This document shows positions 56,266-64,000 of a stretch of DNA of 64,000 nucleotides, piece by piece. This DNA comes from Flaccisagitta enflata (Eukaryota; Chaetognatha; Sagittoidea; Aphragmophora). The DNA is taken from contig OZ231126.1 of the NCBI GenBank assembly GCA_965153355.1, forward strand, positions 87,296,001-87,360,000, read 5' to 3'. The notes under the pieces are model-generated. The model did no database searches, had not been told where the DNA came from, and saw only the letters and a program-made list of their open reading frames with translations. The position numbers and the translations under genes are program-made. The first letter of the stretch is position 1, and every line of letters starts with the position of its first letter.

Positions 56266-57118
56266 CAATGGACAGACAAACCAAATTCATCGTTGGAAGC
56301 TACAAAAATCACTAAGATAGAACATATGGGTAAAAAAGAGATGCAGGTCTGATAGCTATTTACGAGAGCTTTCTATCTATGTAAGTTTCAAGTCAGTGCA
56401 ATGCGAATAAGATTTGTTTTCAGCCTGTTTATTACTTTCTTGACGAGTTGTGGCCAAACGCGAATATGAGTATTTTTGCATGCATAATCATGAAATACAT
56501 TTTTATCTTGTCTTTTGAATGAAACCTTTTCCAAACATGAATTCTGTCTCCCCTTGCCTCCCGAGCACTTCAAAGATGACCCTATCAAGCCTTTTCTCCG
56601 CCATTTTCTTTGCCTAAGTTTATGTTTTCTAATTACACAAATCTTCTCCCGTTGAATATAAACATTGATTGCAATCCACCGTGAGAATGTAATAGAGAAA
56701 CTTTTCTTTCTATAAGAACATTAACCATAGCAAAATAAAAAAAGAGACAAAATGTTTTTTTATGATTAACATTCATCCAATGAGAAAAACATAGCAAAAT
56801 CTAAAACAGTTTTGAAGCTCTTCAAAAGATCTTCAAAATGGGACCTTGCTGGTTGTCATAGCTTTATTCGTTTAGAAATGATGTAAGTATAAAGAGTAGA
56901 TGGTCATGATATGGTCTATGATATTGCTCAAAAATATTTCATCAGAGTTTTCCTTAGTTCTTTCTTCCCCTCTTTGTTTCTGCCTACATTACCTTCCTTG
57001 CTGCCTTTCTCTCACCTTCCATCTTCTTTTATCCCTTCTTAAGCTGGCTTTTTGTCTTGTTAAAGCAAAAATGTTTGTTGTCTTTTTCCCTTCTTTTATC
57101 CCCTTTTTTGTTTTTCTG
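56266..57118. other. unassigned DNA
   Basis: No supported feature; (TTTC)n follows at about 57122-57160. Confidence 0.5.
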
Positions 57119-57122
57119 TTTT

Positions 57123-57158
<36 letters not shown>

Positions 57159-57197
57159 TTTTTTCTTTTTTTCTTTTTCATAAGGGGGGGGTCTGTA

Positions 57198-57534
57198 AGC
57201 ATAGCGAGATTTGGATATACCAGAGGAAAGTTTAACCTAAAACATACAAAATCACCCCAAATACCCCCTTTATCACCACCTCGGGCACCCCTACAACGAC
57301 CCAACCCCCAAAAACACCATCACATAGCGAGATTTGGATATACCAGAGGAAAGTTTAACCTAAAACATACAAAATCACCCCAAATACCCCCTTTATCACC
57401 ACCTCGGGCACCCCTACAACGACCCAACCCCCAAAATCACCATCACATAGCGAGATTTGGATATACCAGAGGAAAGTTTAACCTAAAACATACAAAATCA
57501 CCCCAAATACCCCCTTTATCACCACCTCGGGCAC
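57198..57534. repeat. 123-bp satellite, left block (about 3 units)
   Basis: Units start near ATAGCGAGATTTGGATATAC at 57198, 57324 and 57447 and include CCTCGGGCACCCCT. They carry the AAAACATAC variant. Unit length is 3 x 41, so one frame stays open. Confidence 0.95.
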
Positions 57535-57788
57535 CCCTCACGCCACGGGAGAAACCTCTGCAGGCTGTATTAAATACTCGGTTGTAACGGCCACTGGTTT
57601 TGAGATGAGGGAGACTTCCTCTATCTTTTCCAATTCAAAATAAGAAAAATGCCCTTCAAAATTTGTTGAAAATCAACAATATATAGCTCTTTAACAATGT
57701 TTTTTGCCATGAATATTTTCACATAAAAATTTTGTAGGTTTCGAGTAGAGATTTGCATTCCTGGTAAAATTTCCAGTCGTTTGGTAGG

Positions 57789-58170
57789 CAAGCCCGGGCG
57801 ATTTTGCATTTTCTTTAACAATACAATACACTATACAAATTTTCAAAGTATTGGGCCAATACAATTCAATACCAATACAATACAATATCTTAAAGAATTG
57901 TACCCAATACATAACAATATTTTAATTCACATAATAAAGAATCTTTGTTGAATCTTAAATAAATAGTTGAAGCTTTAACTTATTTTTCATATGCTTGATC
58001 AAAAAAAGATTTTTGAATATTTTTCTTAACTTTCATAAATCAATATTTTTTTTTATATATTTTTTATTTTTGCTTCTTTAGGTAAGTCTCTTTGTCTGTG
58101 TTTGTCCTTGTGTGTGTGTGTCTCTCTCTCTCCCTCTTTCTTTTTCTTTCTCCCTTTTTCTCCATCTTTA

Positions 58171-58259
<89 letters not shown>

Positions 58260-58626
58260 CTCTCTCTCTCCCCTTGAGTGTACTGACCCAGGATTAGATC
58301 TGAGGGAAAAGCGATCTTTCCTCTTCCTTATTCTTTTCATCTTCCAGACCTCATCCTCTTCTTCTTCCCTTTTTTTCTGCACTTCCTAAAAAATCGATCT
58401 CTCCTCATCCTCCTCATCCACCTTACCTTATCCTCTTTTTTTTCCCTACATTTTTTTTCACCAGCTTGTTTGACCTTCATAAGAATTCCACTATTTCCTA
58501 AAAAAAAAATTATTGTATAATATTGTATTGGGAAAATAACAATACCCATAGTAAGTATTGGGTAAACCCAATACTTACAAGTATTGTAAATACAATACAA
58601 TACCCAATACGAATCGCCCGGCCTTG
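57789..58626. mobile_element. hAT-like element nested in the foldback
   Basis: 15-bp TIR CAAGCCCGGGCGATT (57789-57803) against the inverse of AATCGCCCGGCCTTG (58612-58626), one mismatch. TTGGTAGG duplicated at 57781-57788 and 58627-58634 is a perfect 8-bp target duplication. The interior has AATACAATAC repeats near both ends and a CT array. No transposase. Confidence 0.85.
58176..58269. repeat. (CT)n microsatellite inside the nested hAT-like element
   Basis: About 90 bp, preceded by GTCTGTGTTTGTCC-type impure repeats. Confidence 0.95.
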
Positions 58627-59025
58627 TTGGTAGGTCGCACTATATACTTCTGCTGTGAAATAAAAAAGTCCGATTTTCTTACAACACAAGATAACAACAT
58701 TACACTTATGACAACCAACAGTAATGTAGGACAATATTGAACTTTTTTGTCTCTTAATAAAAACATATAGTGCGACCTATCAAATGAATGGAAATTTTAC
58801 AAGGGATATGATTCTTTTACAAAGAATTAAGATGGGCTTTTGCCATTCAACTTATCCGGCAAAATGTATCAGAAATGACACATTTTGTTGATTCAAAAAA
58901 AATTTTGAAGGGGAATTTTTTTCTCTTCAGTACCAAGTGATGAAATAGACCTCCCTGAAGCCCAAACCACTCGCCGTCATGACCGAGCATTTTTCTTGAC
59001 CTATGAAAGCCTCCCCCGTAGCGTG

Positions 59026-60154
59026 CCCTACAACGACCCAACCCCCAAAATCACCATCACATAGCGAGATTTGGATATACCAGAGGAAAGTTTAACCTAA
59101 AAAATACAAAATCACCCCAAATACCCCCTTTATCACCACCTCGGGCACCCCTACAACGACCCAACCCCCAAAATCACCATCACATAGCGAGATTTGGATA
59201 TACCAGAGGAAAGTTTAACCTAAAAAATACAAAATCACCCCAAATACCCCCTTTATCACCACCTCGGGCACCCCTACAACGACCCAACCCCCAAAATCAC
59301 CATCACATAGCGAGATTTGGATATACCAGAGGAAAGTTTAACCTAAAAAATACAAAATCACCCCAAATACCCCCTTTATCACCACCTCGGGCACCCCTAC
59401 AACGACCCAACCCCCAAAATCACCATCACATAGCGAGATTTGGATATACCAGAGGAAAGTTTAACCTAAAAAATACAAAATCACCCCAAATACCCCCTTT
59501 ATCACCACAAGGGCACCCCTACAACGACCCAACCCCCAAAATCACCATCACATAGCGAGATTTGGATATACCAGAGGAAAGTTTAACCTAAAAAATACAA
59601 AATCACCCCAAATACCCCCTTTATCACCACCTCGGGCACCCCTACAACGACCCAACCCCCAAAATCACCATCACATAGCGAGATTTGGATATACCAGAGG
59701 AAAGTTTAACCTAAAAAATACAAAATCACCCCAAATACCCCCTTTATCACCACCTCGGGCACCCCTACAACGACCCAACCCCCAAAATCACCATCACATA
59801 GCGAGATTTGGATATACCAGAGGAAAGTTTAACCTAAAAAATACAAAATCACCCCAAATACCCCCTTTATCACCACCTCGGGCACCCCTACAACGACCCA
59901 ACCCCCAAAATCACCATCACATAGCGAGATTTGGATATACCAGAGGAAAGTTTAACCTAAAACATACAAAATCACCCCAAATACCCCCTTTATCACCACC
60001 TCGGGCACCCCTACAACGACCCAACCCCCAAAATCACCATCACATAGCGAGATTTGGATATACCAGAGGAAAGTTTAACCTAAAACATACAAAATCACCC
60101 CAAATACCCCCTTTATCACCACCTCGGGCACCCCTACAACGACCCAACCCCCAA
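59026..60154. repeat. 123-bp satellite, right block (nine units)
   Basis: ATAGCGAG starts near 59061, 59184, 59307, 59430, 59552, 59675, 59798, 59921 and 60044. Units are nearly identical. The first seven carry AAAAAATAC and the last two AAAACATAC, like the left block. One unit has a 1-bp loss (CACCACAAGGG, about 59510). The array ends in CCCCCAAAG at 60154. Confidence 0.97.
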
Positions 60155-60603
60155 AGCCAAATTTTCCTAGCTTTTGAGGCAAGGTTTATTCCCCTGATAA
60201 CCGGTCAACGTCCCTCCCACCTCCACAGTTCATATCTTAATCCATTTAAATGTTTGAATATCATATAGCGTATCCGTTTACATTTTTAGGAAATCTAAAA
60301 AGCTTCTTCAATTGCAACCTTATTGTATATAGTAGCAGATAAGCGAAACTGAAAATTCTTTTTTTAGTTTTTTCTCTGAAATTGTTGACGTCGCTCTCCC
60401 AGAGGCGGATTCTTAATTTCATTTTATATCTGTGACCAGCGGCGTAGGAGAAGGGACTTCCGGGACTTCCATGGAAGTCCCGGCTGTCGGGACACTAAAG
60501 TTGTCGGGACACCAATGAAGGAAGGAAGAAAGAGAGGAAAGATAGAGGAAGAAGAAAAAAAAAGAAAAGAGAAAAACAAAAAAACAAAAAAAGGGAAAAA
60601 GAG

Positions 60604-60609
<6 letters not shown>

Positions 60610-60673
<64 letters not shown>
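60610..60673. repeat. (AG)n microsatellite inside the hAT-like element
   Basis: About 64 bp, bordered by GACAGACCAACAGACAGAGG. Confidence 0.95.
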
Positions 60674-60677
<4 letters not shown>

Positions 60678-61444
60678 CAACAGACAGAGGGACAGACAAA
60701 CAGGAAAAGTTATAAAGCAGGAAAAAAAGATTTAACAAAAAAAAAAAAAAAGAAAAAAAGATGGTAAATGAGACAGAAAGACAGACAGACTGATTGCTGG
60801 ACATTTAAAGCCTAGGTGACATTAGAGATTGAGACAGATCATTTCCTTCCATGCACCTTAAAAGTGCAAAAGTTAATACATTTTCTTTCAGAAAAAAAAA
60901 AGAAAGAGAGAGGGAGAGACGAAAACATACCATCACACACTGAACAATAAATGTTCTTGCATGGTAGCAATCTAATGAACAATTTATGAAGAAATCAAAA
61001 TTCAGAGCTTATCATACTAGAATTCTTATGCCGCCGCTTTATTATTTTTTGATTTCCCGATCATAACAGTCTCTTATGCTAAATTATAAGGAAACTATGT
61101 GCTAAAACATTGAAAACTGATGAAAAATCAAGAAAGTGAGTTGTTGTCTTGTGGTTCCCTTTATTATAAATTCTTTTTGCCTCTCCGCATAAGCTTAAGA
61201 AAAAAAAATTCAGAAGATTATTTTTTTCTAAAACCAATGAAAGATGCAGGGTAATACCTCTTTTTAGGCTCGCCCAGCGGCCCTCTTCTTTACACATGCG
61301 CTAGTTTTAAGCAAATATAGGGGGTATAGGGGAGGTGGGTAAGAGAAGAAATGAAGATCTAGACGCAGAATGTGAATGGCTGAGAGAGAAATAAAATTAT
61401 TTGTTCCTATATTAGGCGTGATTAGGCTCATCCCACTTATCCAA

Positions 61445-61530
61445 GAGTATATTAGCAAACAAGAGTATAGTTGCAAACAAGAGTATAGTAGCAAACAAGA
61501 GCATAGTAGCAAACAAGAGCATATTAGTAA
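61445..61530. repeat. 18-bp tandem repeat, five units
   Basis: GAGTATAGTAGCAAACAA and close variants, inside the hAT-like element near its right end. Confidence 0.92.
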
Positions 61531-61682
61531 TAACTATTTTACGCTGAGTTATTATCTGTTGGGACACCAAATTTGTCGGACACTAGTTAGGTGGTGGAAG
61601 TCCCAAAAAATCCAGCTCCCCTACGCCACTGTCTGTGACAATATGGTAAAAGCTTTCATCAATCTCCATCAATTTTCAACAA

Positions 61683-61853
61683 AGCGCACGCGACTATCAC
61701 CCACTCTGTCTGTCGGTCTGTCTGTCTGTCTGTCGGTTGGTCCGTCTGCTGGTTGTTACACCTAGCTTTTTTTGCTGGTTTACGTTTTAAGTGATTTTAC
61801 ATTTTTTCTTTTTGTTTTGACGACCGCACGCGACTAAGAGTGTTGGCCTTGTT
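61683..61853 (-). mobile_element. HINE-like element copy L
   Basis: Minus-strand start AACAAGGCCAACACTCTTAG as in copy K, subterminal AGTCGCGTGCGG, an ACAGACAG/ACCG tract and a truncated hairpin (AGTCGCGTGCGCTTT). Confidence 0.73.
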
Positions 61854-61901
61854 TGTCTTTAATGGCATGAAACCTTACTTGATGAATTTCAGTAATAATA
61901 T

Positions 61902-62512
61902 TAAAAAATCTCAGTATCAAGTCCAAATTCTGGGATCTTACTGTCCATCCCATGCTAAACCAATTTTGACCCCAGGAATCCAAATCTGCAGTCAAAAATT
62001 GTCTCAGGTCAATATTTCGATTGGCTAAAGCTACATTTCTCTGGTCAAACTACTTAACAAGGTCAATTTTTCAACATTGGAAATTTGGTAATCTGATAGC
62101 AAATTCAAAATCCTTGGAAAATACTATGAAAAGAAAGTGTCTTTCTTTTTTTGAAAATCTGATTAGCGTTAAACGTCCAAAATAGAGTAAAATTGCTCTT
62201 TTGTCTAAATTCAACATTAGTTTGACCGATAATGTTAATTTTGACTATGTTCTAATCAAAATTTTGAAAAAAGGAAGACACTTTTTCACAGTTTTTTTGC
62301 AAGGATTTTGAATCTGCAATCAGATTGACAAATTTCCAATTTTGAAAATTTGACCTTATATAGGATTTTGACCTGGAAATGTAGCCGTAGCCTATCGAAA
62401 TATTGAGCTGAGCCCATTTTTGACCGCAGATTTGGATTCCTGGGGTCAAAATTGGTCTAGTGTGCGATGGACGGTAAAATCCCACAATTTTGACATAATC
62501 CTGAGATTTCTT
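61902..62512. mobile_element. Mutator-like foldback with 11-bp target duplication
   Basis: Arms of about 280 bp pair across a short centre. AAATCTCAG starts the left arm, and CCAATTTTGACCCCAGGAAT recurs inverted at about 62450. AGTAATAATAT flanks both sides (61891-61901 and 62513-62523). Long TIRs with a 9-11 bp duplication fit Mutator-like foldbacks. No coding sequence. Confidence 0.8.
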
Positions 62513-62649
62513 AGTAATAATATGGAGACTGACAGAAGCTAATGACGCAATATCTTTGCAATATCATGGGTGGACAGGGGCAACTAACCCCCATCAACTC
62601 TCCTTGCCCCCTACCTAAACCACACACAAACACCATAAACACTCATTTT

Positions 62650-62910
62650 TAGTTGCGGACTAGGGAATCTATAAGAGGCTTTGTCCGTTCGTCGGTCGGT
62701 CGGTTGGTTGTTGGTTTGGTTGGTTGGTTGGTAGGTTGGTTGGTTGGTCAGTTGTTGGTTGGTCAGTTGTTTGGTTGGTCGGTCGGTTGGTTGGTCAGTC
62801 CGTTGGTAGGTCAGTCTGTAGAGGTCATCAAGTTGATAAAGTGCAAAAACGCGCATTTCTGCTCCGCCCATCTTTCCGCAACTGGTATTGGCCATGTATC
62901 AGGCCTTGTT
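62650..62910 (-). mobile_element. HINE-like element copy O
   Basis: Minus-strand start AACAAGGCCTGATACATGGC with hairpin GGCC...GGCC, subterminal AGTTGCGGAA and an (ACCA/ACCG)n tract (62690-62815). The hairpin has mutated to AGATTCCCTAGTCCGCAACT. Confidence 0.78.
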
Positions 62911-62920
62911 CCACTTTTTA

Positions 62921-63061
62921 TTCACGGACACGCAACTCTACACCGTGCTGTGTTGGTCGGTGCGTCCGTCTGTCCGTCTCATTTCTGAATTCCGAGCAGT
63001 TTTTGCGGTACTGCTCCGGCCCAACCGTCTGCAACTGGATTGCCGTGTATCCGGCCTTGTT
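62921..63061 (-). mobile_element. HINE-like element copy P
   Basis: Minus-strand start AACAAGGCCGGATACACGGC, subterminal AGTTGCAGAC, short ACGG tract and half-decayed hairpin (AGTTGCGTGTCCGTGAAT). It lies 10 bp from copy O in the same orientation. Confidence 0.77.
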
Positions 63062-63071
63062 GACTCATGCT

Positions 63072-63169
63072 GACGACCGGACGGACCAATGGACGGACGA
63101 ACCAACAGAGGACAGACCAATGGACGGACGGACAAAGCCTCTTATAGAGTTGCGTGTCCGCAACTAAAA
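63072..63169 (+). mobile_element. HINE-like element copy Q, 3' half
   Basis: ACGG/ACCA tract, AAGCCTCTTATAGAG and intact hairpin AGTTGCG-TGTC-CGCAACT (63148-63165) with AAAAA. Opposite orientation to copy P, so their left ends face each other. Confidence 0.78.
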
Positions 63170-63210
63170 ACAACTGACAGATGCACCCAGAGACAAGTTG
63201 ACCAGTGTGT

Positions 63211-63228
63211 AGTCGCATGCATGCAACT
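63211..63228 (+). other. solo HINE-type hairpin
   Basis: AGTCGCATGCATGCAACT followed by GAAAA: near-palindrome with one mismatch; no other HINE part nearby except copy Q. Confidence 0.55.
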
Positions 63229-63360
63229 GAAAATTTCCAATGTCACATAAAGGTATAAACATAGACATTTTGACATAGACGTAATTACTAAAGGCATTTA
63301 CGCAATTTACAAGAATCAGACAAACATGAGGCGGCCGTGCATTCCATGACAAATTTTAAT

Positions 63361-63475
63361 GAGCCACGTGGCTCTCCACAGTCGCTCCGCATACTCTCGC
63401 TCTGCCGCCCCTCGCTTGCTTGTTCCGCTTTGTTGACAGGATTGCTCAATCACTTCGCTCACTCTCTTGTGGGCA
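63361..63475. repeat. palindrome GAGCCACGTGGCTC plus family 3 repeats
   Basis: A perfect 14-bp palindrome (63361-63374) followed by CGCTCCGCATACTCTCGCTC-type repeats ending in CACTCTCTTGTGGG, the same phrase as at about 27825-27840. Confidence 0.65.
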
Positions 63476-63542
63476 ACCTATGGCGTGGGTCATGGGCAGG
63501 GGCCAATATTTCCCCCTGTCATGTCACCATAAAGTTGCTTGT

Positions 63543-64000
<458 letters not shown>

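Larger units (their letters stand above)
57539..59025. mobile_element. foldback element inserted in the satellite array
   Basis: Ends CACGCCACGGGAGAAACC and its diverged inverse GCCTCCCCCGTAGCGTG (59009-59025) lie between CCCT copies (57535-57538 and 59026-59029). That is exactly where the satellite unit stops and resumes. Inner arms also pair: about 57565-57660 with 58890-58980, and 57760-57788 plus 58627-58650 with 58765-58800. The element is itself split by the hAT-like insertion at 57789. Confidence 0.8.
60437..61631. mobile_element. hAT-like element with perfect 8-bp target duplication
   Basis: Ends CAGCGGCGTAGGAG (60437) and the inverse of CTCCCCTACGCCACTG (ending 61631). TCTGTGAC is duplicated at 60429-60436 and 61632-61639. 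CAGTGGCG is a common hAT terminus. Just inside, GTCGGGACAC-AAA-TTGTCGG phrases occur at both ends in direct orientation. It carries an AG array and an 18-bp repeat but no transposase frame. Confidence 0.87.

Overview
This is 64 kb of gene-poor, repeat-dominated eukaryotic DNA. I found no convincing host protein gene. The only protein-coding matter I can support is transposon-derived: the C-terminal half of a site-specific-type non-LTR retrotransposon polyprotein (12.05-13.95 kb, +) and a frameshifted ORF1-like protein (20.39-21.24 kb, -). The AT-rich intergenic DNA, long (CT)n/(AG)n arrays, many hAT-like and foldback elements and non-autonomous elements with an (ACGG)n-type microsatellite all point to an invertebrate animal. 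A marine lophotrochozoan such as a mollusc is my best guess, because elements of that plan are known from bivalves, but the sequence does not settle it.

The window is a mosaic of five kinds of repeat. (1) Simple repeats: about 40 (CT)n/(AG)n tracts totalling roughly 4 kb, plus (TTTC)n, (TATC)n, (GAAT)n, (CA)n, (GTTT)n and a 750-bp (TTG)n array. (2) Some 25 copies or fragments of a Helentron/HINE-like element (family 1). It begins AACAAG followed by a small hairpin, then a 10-bp subterminal motif, then an (ACGG/ACCR)n microsatellite, and ends in a 3' hairpin. (3) A second family (family 2), 0.4-1.3 kb, with CGGCCCC-GAA-GGGGCCG hairpins at both ends of a core of degenerate ~20-bp repeats. (4) TIR elements with visible target-site duplications: hAT-like at 38.07, 57.79 and 60.44 kb; TA-flanked at 2.0, 2.44 and 8.23 kb; foldbacks at 10.33, 23.63, 57.54 and 61.90 kb. 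(5) Tandem arrays: a 30-bp array (3.5-5.0 kb), a 57-bp array (22.6-23.1 kb), a 150-bp repeat (35.1-35.6 kb), a GTCATCACC minisatellite (48.2-48.8 kb) and a homogeneous 123-bp satellite (57.2-60.15 kb).

Region by region: 0-6 kb holds two nested TA-flanked elements and a 1.9-kb HINE-like element that carries the 30-bp array. 6-18.7 kb alternates family 1 and family 2 copies around the non-LTR element, which lies in a (CT)n setting. 18.7-30 kb is mostly microsatellites, unclassified DNA, the ORF1 relic and a family 2 copy. 30-48 kb contains the clearest compact HINE copies and a textbook hAT MITE. 48-57 kb is minisatellites and microsatellites. 57-62.5 kb is the satellite array split by a foldback that is itself split by a hAT-like element, followed by another hAT-like element and a Mutator-like foldback. 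The window ends in a HINE cluster and mixed microsatellites.

The most interesting signal is in family 1. Copies with quite different sequences keep the same secondary structure. The stems change in a compensated way between copies, and the 5' subterminal motif matches the 3' hairpin arm plus part of its loop in each well-preserved copy. This suggests that the folded DNA ends, rather than a fixed sequence, are what is maintained.
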